This document shows, piece by piece, positions 38,801 through 45,097 of a stretch of 64,000 nucleotides of DNA. The translations under genes were made by a program, and so were the position numbers. The stretch spans positions 60,330,453 to 60,394,452 of the forward strand of contig CM049311.1 in NCBI GenBank assembly GCA_026874595.1, given 5' to 3'. How positions within the stretch are numbered: the first letter of the stretch is position 1; every line of letters starts with the position of its first letter. This DNA comes from Sipunculus nudus. Its lineage: Eukaryota > Annelida > Sipuncula > Golfingiida > Sipunculidae. A model generated the notes under the pieces. It worked only from the letters and a program-made list of their open reading frames with translations. It ran no database searches and was not told the DNA's origin.

Positions 38801-38844
38801 TGTACATGACAGGGGACGACCCCATGAGCCGATCCATCAGTGAT
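5738..38844 (+). CDS. AFDN: Afadin gene, internal part (14 spliced exons: RA2, FHA and DIL domains)
   Basis: Afadin (canoe in Drosophila) binds GTP-loaded Ras/Rap1 through its RA domains. It links nectins and other adhesion receptors to actin at adherens junctions. The exons at 5738-5895, 18803-18911, 23894-24058, 24576-24676, (25386-25412), 30543-30743, 31524-31693, 32450-32568, 33115-33308, 33733-33967, 35948-35998, 36791-37056, 38061-38403 and 38753-38844 join without a frame break into about 740 codons. Diagnostic stretches include PYKTLLLS (RA2), GVVTVTP and DAETYV (FHA), and FWMANASELL, LLRRCRVNAALTIQLF and AENTADEL (DIL), all strongly afadin-like. The N-terminus with RA1 and the PDZ plus proline-rich, coiled C-terminus are not in the window. 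RADIL and myosin V also carry DIL domains, but the RA2-FHA-DIL order with these motifs fits afadin. Confidence 0.93.
5896..11923. other. Large intron (5896-18802), 5' part
   Basis: AT-rich intronic sequence with no supported exon. Between about 7735 and 7960 there is a degenerate tandem repeat built on TTCTCAT and GGGAA/CAGGA phrases of roughly 60 bp. The rest is unique-looking and stop-dense on both strands. Confidence 0.45.
7735..7960. repeat. Degenerate tandem repeat (TTCTCAT-rich)
   Basis: The phrases GAGAAT, TTCTCAT, CCAGGAAAAACAGGA, TGGGAACAACAGGAATTCTCAT and TTTCCCAG recur at loose intervals of about 55-65 bp. Copies are diverged and the boundaries are soft. Confidence 0.4.
11924..13429. 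mobile_element. 1.5-kb element with 26-bp terminal inverted repeats (non-autonomous DNA transposon)
   Basis: The left terminus (11924-11949) begins ATTACTGTAGATCCGCG and ends TTTTGCCGC. The right terminus (13404-13429) is its reverse complement with one mismatch. The interior is more GC- and CpG-rich than the flanks. It contains a diverged duplication: GCTTTGATGTCCCATTGAAG near 12679 and a relative near 12945. It also has a repeated GTGCGGCCATTAG/GTGCGGCCATTTAG phrase near the right end. The 88-codon frame at 13162-13428 runs into the right terminus and is not transposase-like. No convincing target duplication is visible (TTA left, CAT right), so the superfamily is undetermined. Confidence 0.6.
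13430..18802. other. Large intron, 3' part
   Basis: AT-rich intronic sequence. It holds an AAT-type microsatellite near 14468-14495 and a loose repeat of TTGACAG...GTCATTATG phrases between about 18240 and 18500. It ends in the acceptor AATCTTTCAG at 18793-18802. Nothing else is supported. Confidence 0.45.
18803..18911 (+). CDS. AFDN: Afadin exon 2 of window: RA2 domain, second part
   Basis: The acceptor is TTTCAG and the donor AAAG/GTAGGT, phase 0 in and phase 1 out. It continues the RA2 fold with VFIPADPEYHGTGRQERVL, then EDNECPLQLLLQLNPSK. The DNECPLQ segment before the last strand is a hallmark of RA domains in afadin. The loop between (PADPEYHGTGRQ) looks lineage-specific. It is preceded by a 12.9-kb intron, the longest complete intron in the window. 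Confidence 0.93.
18912..19993. other. Intron between RA2 and linker exons, 5' part
   Basis: No exon is supported. Minus-strand frames at 18991-19347 and 19185-19394 overlap each other in different registers and resemble no family I recognise, so they are probably chance frames. Confidence 0.4.
19994..22894 (+). mobile_element. Family A element, copy A2 (longest copy)
   Basis: Same ends as A1: a TTGTATCCCCAGAC/GTCGGGGGATAC hairpin and a CCGCCGCTGCCGCCGCCGC patch at the left. At the right are TGTCTGGGGATAC, a TGGCACC-TGC-GGTGCCA hairpin, spacer GAAATGT and CTAG (22891-22894). The core has 15 AGGTCA-rich blocks against 11 in A1, so the two copies differ by two dimers. Aligned by eye, A1 and A2 are very similar, which suggests recent spread. 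It lies in the same gene and orientation as A1, about 17.7 kb away. Confidence 0.65.
22895..23239. other. Intronic DNA between A2 and A3
   Basis: AT-rich sequence with no supported feature. The + frame at 23029-23307 runs into repeat A3 and is not protein-like. Confidence 0.35.
23240..23692 (+). mobile_element. Family A element, copy A3 (decayed, core deleted)
   Basis: Begins TTGTATCCCCAGACAAAGT and keeps the ATCTCAAGAAATC segment of family A together with the leading GGTCATGACCTTTACTA..GTGACCTTGACC block. It ends in CTCCTGCAGTGCCAAGAAAT, a damaged form of the terminal hairpin. The tandem AGGTCA core is gone and the terminal CTAG reads CTCG. It is an older or internally deleted relative placed 345 bp after A2. 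Confidence 0.55.
23894..24058 (+). CDS. AFDN: Afadin exon 3: basic linker between RA2 and FHA
   Basis: The acceptor is CTTTCAG and the donor CCAG/GTGTGT, phase 1 in and out. It reads TLIFHIQRREG, a Gly/Pro/Lys segment with KRKKNKK, then PQEMLPYLMEVNPG. The opening strand closes the RA2 domain. The LPYLMEVNPG motif matches the LPYLVEL-type segment that precedes the FHA domain in afadin. The KRKKNKK cluster could bind acidic lipid or act as a nuclear signal, but this is unproven. Confidence 0.9.
24059..24575. other. Short intron
   Basis: 517 bp of AT-rich sequence between exons 3 and 4, with acceptor TTGTTCAG. No other feature is seen. Confidence 0.5.
24576..24676 (+). CDS. AFDN: Afadin exon 4: start of FHA domain
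   Basis: The acceptor is TTGTTCAG and the donor CAG/GTAACT, phase 1 in and phase 0 out. It reads DGSVSSKPRAYRLQLDVTEV, then GGEQSQHPSGQYLQ. AYRLQLDVTEVG is the first FHA strand pair and matches the YRLQL.VTEVG signature of afadin. The domain continues in the exon at 30543. The reading frame also accepts the 27-nt candidate microexon at 25386. Confidence 0.92.
24677..25385. other. Intron between FHA exon 4 and the candidate microexon
   Basis: AT-rich. The last 26 bases form a long pyrimidine tract ending CTCCCAG at 25379-25385, a strong acceptor. No other feature is seen. Confidence 0.45.
25386..25412 (+). CDS. AFDN: Candidate 27-nt microexon in the FHA domain (afadin)
   Basis: A strong polypyrimidine tract (TTTTACTTTTTTTTATTC) with CCCAG precedes it and a consensus donor GTAAGTG follows. 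The 27 bases encode LQHGGQMLY with no stop. They enter and leave in phase 0, exactly matching the phase of the flanking exons, so inclusion or skipping keeps the frame. It would insert nine residues between QYLQ and LFGPN, within the FHA domain near its conserved His loop. Without it, exons 4 and 5 already join into the expected afadin order, so it would be an optional exon. Transcript evidence would be needed. Confidence 0.45.
25413..30542. other. Intron between the microexon and FHA exon 5
   Basis: AT-rich intronic sequence with no supported exon. It has two long G runs, at about 27012-27024 and 29553-29569. No transposon ends were recognised. It ends with acceptor AATTTTCCAG at 30533-30542. 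Confidence 0.45.
30543..30743 (+). CDS. AFDN: Afadin exon 5: FHA domain core
   Basis: The acceptor is TTTCCAG and the donor GAG/GTCAGT, phase 0 at both ends. It reads LFGPNIHPQHCVIAHVEGVV, then TVTPTSRDAETYVDGQRIFE and TTMLRHGMSVRFGQRNFLRF. His in HPQHC sits where FHA domains have the S-x-x-H His. TYVDGQRI takes the place of the usual NG-T loop. The final RFGxxxxLRF strand is typical. A canonical phosphothreonine-binding Arg is not evident, as in afadin generally, so the domain may not read phosphopeptides in the classical way (inference). Confidence 0.94.
30744..31523. other. Intron containing two inverted-repeat pairs
   Basis: 780-bp intron. GTTATAGCTCAATGAAATGT at 31006-31025 faces its near-perfect reverse complement at 31132-31151. 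GATTTGTCCCACATGC at 31153-31168 faces a perfect reverse complement at 31336-31351. A CA run lies near 31424. The acceptor is TGCATTTTCAG. The open frames at 30979-31263 (minus) and 31194-31418 (plus) fall across these repeats and resemble no known protein. Confidence 0.5.
31524..31693 (+). CDS. AFDN: Afadin exon 6: Met/Gln/Gly-rich linker after FHA
   Basis: The acceptor is TTTTCAG and the donor AAT/GTATGC, phase 0 in and phase 2 out. It encodes MMRKQQGGGMDRSMQERMGP, a Tyr-Gly-Gln-rich run, then ALETSFDMEGHVHTSGM. The ETSFDMEGHVHTSG segment matches the ETTFDLGGDIHSG element that follows the FHA domain in vertebrate afadin. The first half is low-complexity and probably disordered. The donor is not the strongest but gives the only phase that joins the next exon (completing an ATG codon). 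Confidence 0.85.
31694..32449. other. Intron
   Basis: 756 bp of AT-rich sequence. Frames crossing the splice sites are read-through artefacts. The acceptor is TGGTTTCAG. Confidence 0.45.
32450..32568 (+). CDS. AFDN: Afadin exon 7: Gly/Pro-rich linker leading into DIL domain
   Basis: The acceptor is TTTCAG and the donor GATG/GTATGT, phase 2 in and phase 1 out. It reads HGGMEGPHGPGEPPYGGPPG, then YQAKPADNLLPASLDFREDG. LLPASLDFRED is the conserved entry to the DIL domain (LILPASIEFRE in vertebrates). The Gly/Pro-rich half looks disordered and is probably lineage-specific. A longer frame in another register (32290-32652) is a shadow. Confidence 0.9.
32569..33114. other. Intron
   Basis: 546 bp of AT-rich intron with acceptor TTTTGCAG. 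The minus frame at 32976-33431 overlaps the next exon on the opposite strand and is a shadow. Confidence 0.5.
33115..33308 (+). CDS. AFDN: Afadin exon 8: DIL domain, N-terminal part
   Basis: The acceptor is TTTTGCAG and the donor GAG/GTATGA, phase 1 in and phase 0 out. It reads EDAFLAAIVGDINVTNVQFK, then LAPTYTLYMAARHYISKR and VSPAEKAQRISNFVNKLANM. This matches the afadin segment with FKLSPTYVLYMACRY and SPTERxxK. It forms the first helices of the DIL (dilute) domain, the globular fold shared with the cargo-binding tail of myosin V. Confidence 0.94.
33309..33732. other. Intron
   Basis: 424-bp AT-rich intron with acceptor TGTGTTTCAG at 33723-33732. No other feature is seen. Confidence 0.5.
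33733..33967 (+). CDS. AFDN: Afadin exon 9: DIL domain core
   Basis: The acceptor is GTTTCAG and the donor GAGG/GTACAG, phase 0 in and phase 1 out. It reads LLSFWMANASELLHFFKQD, then RDISQYSLDTQDVLADAVEG and LVRCMQEELQYCMGAFLDNS. FWMANASELL.F.KQDRD is the most diagnostic DIL stretch of afadin. The ATG frame from 33706 contains this exon but starts in the intron. The exon is more GC- and CpG-rich than the introns. The donor is weak, yet its phase fits both the 51-nt exon and the exon at 36791. Confidence 0.94.
33968..34410. other. Intron, part before element B1
   Basis: Begins with a short CTGT run (34019-34036), then AT-rich sequence up to the TTGTATCC start of B1. No exon is supported. Confidence 0.4.
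34411..35855 (+). mobile_element. Family B element, copy B1 (Helitron/pearl-like)
   Basis: The left end TTGTATCCGCCAAAAC folds on GTTTTGCGGATAC, followed by CTATGTTTTCAGC and a GC-rich CCGCCGCTGCCGCTGCGGC patch. The core has alternating units of about 140 bp (dimer about 279 bp), each centred on the palindrome AGGTGGCGCCACCT or a decayed form. The right end is GTAGTCG-CTTGT-CCACTAC (one mismatch), spacer CCGTATT and CTAG at 35852-35855. The layout parallels family A. It sits in the intron between exons 9 and 10, close to the acceptor at 35947. Confidence 0.65.
35948..35998 (+). CDS. AFDN: Afadin 51-nt exon in DIL domain loop (probably alternative)
   Basis: The acceptor is TTATTGCAG and the donor ATAG/GTGAGT (strong), phase 1 in and phase 1 out. 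It encodes DMNPPQSRYSRGRPVI, polar and proline-rich with no predicted secondary structure. Exon 9 and exon 36791 also share phase 1, so skipping the 51 bases leaves ME-G-DVLHALS, which is the uninterrupted afadin order. It would fall in a loop of the DIL domain, where vertebrates have a short PEENSLQRPKID-type linker. SRYSRGR could be a phosphorylation site (speculative). Confidence 0.8.
35999..36790. other. Intron
   Basis: 792-bp AT-rich intron with acceptor TTTATTTACAG. No other feature is seen. Confidence 0.5.
36791..37056 (+). CDS. AFDN: Afadin exon 11: DIL domain, conserved core
   Basis: The acceptor is TTATTTACAG and the donor CAG/GTTAGT, phase 1 in and phase 0 out. It reads DVLHALSQAMALLRRCRVNA, ALTIQLFSKLFHFINMWLFN, then VWAEKQGLELAADCHLARIM. 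This is nearly collinear with vertebrate afadin and is the best preserved exon in the window. The upstream ATG at 36742 lies in the intron and is not a start. Confidence 0.96.
37057..38060. other. Intron
   Basis: 1004 bp, AT-rich, with a pyrimidine-rich patch near 37350-37430. The acceptor is ATCATTCCAG. Small open frames here (37123-37329 minus, 37328-37597 plus) are not protein-like. Confidence 0.5.
38061..38403 (+). CDS. AFDN: Afadin exon 12: DIL domain, C-terminal part
   Basis: The acceptor is CATTCCAG and the donor AATG/GTAGGC, phase 0 in and phase 1 out. It reads AAHLLQAPKGSADDIASIS, STCFKLNSLQMRALLSHYI, VVSVAENTADELTRSDGRD, and DLQLPFLLPEDGYSCDIVRG, then GLGDFLDPLCQNG. All these blocks match afadin: CFKLNSLQ, AENTADEL.RSDGR, DLQLPFLLPEDGYSCD and FLDPLC. 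The exon completes the DIL domain. The frame from 37971 includes upstream intron. Confidence 0.96.
38404..38752. other. Intron
   Basis: 349-bp intron with acceptor CTCTCTTGTAG at 38742-38752. No other feature is seen. Confidence 0.5.
38753..38844 (+). CDS. AFDN: Afadin exon 13: end of DIL domain
   Basis: The acceptor is CTCTTGTAG and the donor GAT/GTGAGT, phase 1 in and phase 0 out. It reads LCRISVHQQAPGTWTVYMTG, then DDPMSRSISD. CR(I/L)..H...PGTWT(V/I)Y is the closing strand of the afadin DIL domain. The next expected piece is the PDZ domain. No exon with a GxGLSI-type PDZ motif is visible up to 64000, so the following intron is more than 25 kb. Confidence 0.93.
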
Positions 38845-39439
38845 GTGAGTACTTCAGATTTTCCTGACAGACTTCCTGTGGCGTCATTATTGTCATGTTT
38901 TGACATTTATTTTTCTGTATAATCCCTATCTCTGTTCAGTATTAGTTTTTTGTGAAGTTCACATTTTCCAGCATGTATAAAAGTACTAATATGATAAGCA
39001 AAATAAGTACAGTCATATTAAACAAACTTATTTACATTCTCTGAATTTAACTCACTTTGGATACACTGAACACTTAGATCATTAGATCATACCATGATGG
39101 AAGAGTGAAAAGTGTAAAGCTTGGTGTATTAGACTGACCCTTGTTTGCTTATTCATGGGGACTTTTTTTCATCATCATTTAGGTACCTTTAGTACCTTTT
39201 GGAAATGAATTTGGAGTTTTAGGTGATTAATAAGTAATTTAAAGGTCTGTATCATACCTGTGTTATTAACCCTTTACTGTTCAGATTAGCCTGTGGATTG
39301 TCACACTCCTACTGTTCAGATTTATTTTGCATTTTTTCCACATTTTGACATGAATCTATATAAGAGACATTAACTCAGTAACCGTTAAAGGTATCTTTGT
39401 GAAATTTTCAGCTTTTACTGTCAGGTATATGTCCATCAT
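38845..39439. other. Start of the large intron after the DIL domain
   Basis: AT-rich sequence with no supported feature. It grades into the array of about 360 bp that follows. Confidence 0.4.
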
Positions 39440-40760
39440 GTTATTTTATTTATTTTCTATATACCTGGTTTGATATGTATGTAACTAAGGTATATACAGG
39501 TAAAAACAGGTAAATCTGTACTAACTGTATTTCCACTCACTGGTATATCACCAAAATGACCCCTTTCATCCTGTTCAGGTAACCCATTAACCCTTTGATA
39601 AAAAAAGGGAAATGTAAGGATTTTTTTTCACTCTAAGGTAATCATTAATTAATGGTAAGAAAAAGGTAAATGATTTGGTTTAATACTGGAAAGGGAACCA
39701 CCAACGAACCAGAATGTGCAAGTAAATTAGATTTTTCTGTGGAAATCAAATATTTTTCACCTGAAAAGCTTGCTGACCCAAAGAGCACATTCTATGATTA
39801 TTAACATATAACACATATGTTTACCTGTACAGGTAAGTAAAGGTAAATTATTTTTTTTTTCTGAATATGTTAGCAAACACCTTGTTCATCAATATAGTTA
39901 CTATAAATTAATACCTTCTCTATTTATGGACTGTATAATTCATTTTGATATAAGAACAGGTGCTTTTAATACAGTAATTAAGTTACCTATGTGAATAGTA
40001 CCTTTGTTCTTCAACTGATCTAATTACCTGTGGCAGTGACAAAATCATGCTGATAAGTGGCTGAGAAGAATATGGATAAACAAGTGTCAACTGTGTAAAA
40101 CCATTATATTTTGATTTTTCAGACATGTAAAACATAAATTGATAATTTTGGTTACGGTTACACATAAAAACATACTCACCTGTACAGGTGAGTTCAGGTA
40201 AATACAGGTAAATTATTTTTTTAATGAAGTATATATTTTATACATGTAATAAGGGAGAAAAAAAACATACAACTTAATTTTGAGTGCCATGTGTAAAATT
40301 TATGAATTATAGGTACTAACTGCACTATTTATTGGGTTACCTGAAATGATACCTTTGATCTTAAACAGATTTAATTACCTTTGTAAGTACAGAATATAAA
40401 GACAACTTTTTATTTTAAAAGTGGAGAGGAAATTTTTGAAGGAGTTAAAACAATATGCAGAAACTATCTTTTAATTAACTGCACAGCCACGAGACTTGTG
40501 GATTTCAATTTTGCCAATTTCTACCTGTAAAAGTTTACTCACCTGCACAGGTAAGATCAGGTAAATAAAGGTAAATTCTCATTTTTTTAATTTAAATTAT
40601 ATATTATACTTGTTATAAGGGACATTGCAATAAAAACTAATTACTTTTGTCCAATGTGCAAAATATATAATTTATGGGTGTGAAATGCACTAATTATCAG
40701 GTTACCTGTAATATACCTTTTTATGTCAAATTAATATATTTTTACATGTGCAGGCAAAAA
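39440..40760. repeat. Tandem array, unit about 360 bp, with ACCTGTACAGGT palindromes
   Basis: The block ACCTGTACAGGT(A/G)AG..AGGTAAAT..AGGTAAATT followed by a T run occurs at about 39822, 40179 and 40542, a spacing of 357-363 bp. A weaker relative lies near 39490. A second block, ACCTTTG(T/A)TCTT..AACaGATtTAATTACCT, recurs at matching intervals near 40001 and 40352, with a decayed copy near 40713. Units are diverged and the edges are soft. CACCTG/CAGGTG and CAGGTA are E2-box-type sequences. Confidence 0.6.
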
Positions 40761-41079
40761 CAAATCGCCGACTGATTTTAAAATAAAATCTGGAAAAATG
40801 TGTCTACCCTGTTTGTTAACATTTCATGCAATAATAAAATTGCTGTTTAGTTGGTCTGTCGCGTTTATCTGCACTTGTAAAAATCCAGGTGCGACAGGTA
40901 AACAGGTGTGCACTTGGTTCGATCAACGATAAGCCTAAATAAACGTTGATATATCCAAATCTTTCCAATTCGAAACAGTGCGAATGTACTAAAATTTGAA
41001 ATAAAAAATCAAAACAAATATGTCTTGCACTTGTGAAAACTCTTATTTTCTTAATTGAGGGTATCCATGCAATTTCTTT

Positions 41080-41480
41080 TGAAGTAACCGCCCCTCCGCG
41101 GCTGACGGTGATTGAGCGATAATGAGTGAATTTAGCAATATGTAGCACACAAGGTACATTAACGAGGTGGTTTTGCAGACATTAGTCACAGAATTATCCT
41201 ATCTAGTCAATATAACGGAAAAATAAATAAAACATTTACTGGACAATTAAGATGCAAGACGACACGTCTGTTTGGGTTTTTTTCCTGAACGGTCCAATTT
41301 TACCGCGTCATCCCTCAGCCAGCGGTGACGCACTGACGCTGCAAACTTTTCTCACCCAATCGTATCTACTTTTACATCAGCAAGGTTCACGTGACTGGGT
41401 CTGGCGTGTTTATCTTGTAAAGTCTTTTAAATGGACATGGTTCACGTGACTGAGTCTGGCGTGTTTATTATAAGAAGCAT
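41080..41480. promoter_or_regulatory. CpG-richer patch with E-box duplication (possible regulatory region)
   Basis: The local base composition shifts, with CCGCCCCTCCGCGGCTGACGG, ACCGCGTCATCC and GGTGACGCACTGACGC. GGTTCACGTGACTGGGTCTGG at 41384 is repeated at 41439 with one change, so two CACGTG E-boxes lie 55 bp apart. A reverse CCAAT-type ACCCAAT is at 41354. This looks regulatory, but no transcript evidence is available. Confidence 0.25.
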
Positions 41481-44279
41481 CATGAGATGCTGTGCCGACT
41501 GGCGGTCTGATTATTCTTTTTTTTTGTGGGGGTGGTGGTGGGGGGGGGGGGGGGGGAGTTACCTGGAAACATCCTCTCACGTCATGCAATATGTATGCAT
41601 TAGAATCGATTCTTTCCCGCAGGGATCAGAAACAATGAAAACACTGGTAGTACTATAGTGGAACAATAATTTATTACATATATATAATAAATAGGCCTAT
41701 GCACATTAATGTAAACAAATCGTTATTAACAAGAATATAAAATAACGGAAAATCAATATTTTTTATTGTTGAAAAGGTGTTTTTAAAATGTGCTATTGGG
41801 GATAATGCACATAATACTAAAGTTTATAAACGTGAGAAAACGATACTAAACTGTGAAGTAACACAAAAGAAACATGTTTTCACAGTACATTTTAATGTAT
41901 GTTAAGTTATTCAAATATATAGGCCACGTAAGTCAAACAATGCTTATCAAAATCATGCCTAGTTACTATGATTTCATAGCAGTACATTCTGGTATCTTAG
42001 AGGAAAATTGCACGTAGGCTTACATATCTTCATGCACTTACTTATCCAGGTCTTCAATTTGCACTTTATTTCAGTGACATTTAAATGAAGCATAATTACG
42101 TCATATGAAATTAATATAAAATGGAAATATAATATATAATTACATTTATTTAATTCAACTTCACTTGAAGAAAAGTAGGAAATTTATTTTATAATTTTGA
42201 GATGCACAATTCCTTGGTTAACTAGATGTATACACGAGACCTAACTTCAAATCCTATAGCTAATCTGGTAACCTCCGTATGCAACTTTGTACATTTAGGC
42301 CCTCATATAGTCAGAAATCATGCACTGCTGATAAAACTTCAGCTTTAGCAGGAAAGCATGCGGTCTCCCCAGGCTGCAAGGTGCATGGTGATTTCACGTT
42401 GAGGCAGAGTTCCAGTTAATTATAAAACAATATGCAGCAACAATTCAATAATTCTTAAGAAGCACCTGGAATGTTCCAAAAACTTCTAATAAGTTATGAT
42501 CTCTTGGGTGTTTGTTTATTTATTTATTTTGTATTCACCAGTCCCGTCAGCTGAAGAGACGCGGACCATGACCTACACCTGGCAATTATACATGTCGTTC
42601 GGTTCCCGAACATTGTAAATGATGTCATTATCCTTTGATGATTAATGTAATTGATGCCAATTTAAATTAGTAATTTTCACTCCGAATCCCCGTCTGGTTG
42701 GCCACATGTTGTGTGCTGTCTTTCCGCTAAAATCTTCTGTGTGATAGGAAAATTTCCTTGTGCTAATAAAACTGTCGATCAAAAGTGAAAATGACAAGGT
42801 CGGTGGGTAATAATAGAAGCCGACACCCTGTGGTATTTTAGGTCTTCGAAAGGGGCAAGTTTGAGACAAAGCCATCAAACATTTTGCAATATAGATATAT
42901 TTGTATACCTGCGTCTTTTAAATCTTATTTTACAGCAATGGAAAGGTACAATTAGATTTCAGTCTAATTTGTCCACCTGCATGGTTTCTCGATCGTCATT
43001 TTGAATTCACCATGGCGCATGCATATCGAAAGTCCGCATCTTTGGTCTTAATATTTTACTTTCACTGTGTCACCGTCACTATATATATACGCTATAGCTT
43101 CTAATTTAAGATTGGCGAATGCATTTTATTCATTTTCTTGCATGTATCATGACTGAGACTGACTCCGCCGTATGACTTTAAAGGATTATCATGACCACGA
43201 CACATTTTCCATATTTAATCCCTGGGCCATGCATGCAAGCGTTGACTGGGTTTTGAGAGCGATATCAATATAAAGCGGCGTTTATACCGGGTGCACGTAC
43301 GGTATATGCGATATATATGCAGTCTGCGGTATACGTTATGTATTTTTTATGAATATAGGCGGCGAATGAACCCGATTTGAGAAACTTTCATGGATGAAAT
43401 ATAAAAAGGAGTTATAAGTTCTGGTATTAGTGATCAGATTTTATGTTTAAAAGGTACAAACATTTATAACGCAGTACTATTCCTTACAACAATGAATAGC
43501 CTGTTATAGGCAAACGTATTACAAAAAAAAAATTATTTACTTCAATTCATAAAATAATAGGTTATATTTTTAAAATTTAGTTTGCTATGTGCCATATATA
43601 TTTAAAGATGTTTTGCAGCTCCGCCCAAAATCTGTTTCACTGGCAGTGACAACTACTGGTGCTTTTATCAATCACTAATGAAAATTATAATACGCACATA
43701 GGCCTATATATATACACACACACACACACAAAAGCGCGCACACGTGCACGTACACATGTAGCCTATACATATAAAGGAAGTACTACACATATAAAAATTT
43801 GTAAAATCTGTTCAGTATGTGTTAAAACCGTATTAATACATATTTGTTCAAGCGTATAAGTCACTTACTGTCTTGTTTTACATATTCAAGGATCTGGGTG
43901 TATAGGCGTACAGTTCCACGTAGGTCGTAAAATAATTACTTCAATATTTCATGGAGTATAAAGTTATCTTTATATTTTACACTGGAAAATTAACTATATC
44001 TCTATAATATCTGGCTGTTTCTAATTTAAGACGGTATTAATTTTATTTTCAATCCAAAAAGCCTCTTAGAATGATTGACAGTTCTTGTGCCCGATTACGA
44101 TTGTACATAAAATGTTTGGCACAGAAATGATCACTAGTAAACAATCAGACATCACATATATATACGACATGATATATGACAGTATCTTCGATTTTTAGTT
44201 AAGAAAATATGTTAATATTTAAAATAAATACTCATTTTATTATATGATATCGGTTAAAAATGGTTTTCCAGTGCCAGTA

Positions 44280-44620
44280 CATGACACAGTAAGGAGGTCA
44301 CGCAGATCACGTGCGTGGTGTCTGTCAGACGCGTCAGTCAGTCGGACGGCGATCATTGGTCACAAGTTAAACCAATAAAAAAGGGGATAATATATGATCT
44401 TGGAAATGTTTAACGGAAGTTAAATCTGTAAACACACTGCACTTGATTTTGTCACCAGGATTGATTGCCAACATTTGGTAATTTACCGATTTCTGATGAA
44501 TTTAGCGTAGGAGTCTGATTTTACTCTCGCAGCCGACATGTTACCAGGGCCCACGTAACAAGGCCACGTGAGTGAAAGTCGATCATTTTTATATTTTTCC
44601 AACAAGTCTGCGTTCGCGCA
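44280..44620. promoter_or_regulatory. Promoter-like CpG-richer patch with paired CCAAT boxes
   Basis: Contains ATCACGTGCGTGG, GACGCGTCAGTCAGTCGGACGG, ATTGG at 44355 and CCAAT at 44370 in opposite orientations, and a TATA-like AATAAAAAAGGGG next to them. Further CpG-bearing words and a CCACGTGAG E-box follow near 44572. In an AT-rich intron such a cluster could mark an internal promoter, for example for an afadin form starting after the DIL domain. This is inference only; no coding first exon is identified. Confidence 0.25.
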
Positions 44621-45097
44621 AGTTTGGATCTTGGTCACATGTTAGAACAACACTTGACGTTTTTCTCTTTCATTTAAGTACAAATATGATGGATGACAAT
44701 AGACATTTCACCCCCAAAACTTGCCCCAATTACGGGTATGTAAAATGGGCTTTAGCGCGCCCGGGCGGGCGCCTTTGAACTACAGGCCCGTGACAAACGC
44801 GCGCCCTGGCGGGCGTTATTGGAGTTTAAAGCCTTAAAATCATCACCATCCAGAATCTAAACTGTGAAACAAAGTATGCAAGAGGGTGATTTTTGCTCTT
44901 GAAACTCACCCACACCATTAATCAGATTATTGTTCATCACAAACAAAATATTTGAAAAGGATATAAAATACAAGATGGCTGTGATAGCTCATCACAAAAT
45001 ATATCACAGTAAATGGGCATGAGGCCCAAGTGTGACACAGTAAACTGATATTCCTTCTTTCCTTGTATTAAACAAAATGCTCCATTGTTAACTATTT

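Larger units (their letters stand above)
40761..45097. other. Intronic region with CpG-richer patches
   Basis: Apart from the two promoter-like patches listed separately, this stretch is AT-rich. It contains a G run (41540-41556), a CA run (43717-43732), and a pair of 17-bp GC-rich direct repeats GCGCGCCC(G/T)GGCGGGCG at 44755 and 44799. No afadin exon or other protein-coding exon is supported. Confidence 0.4.
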
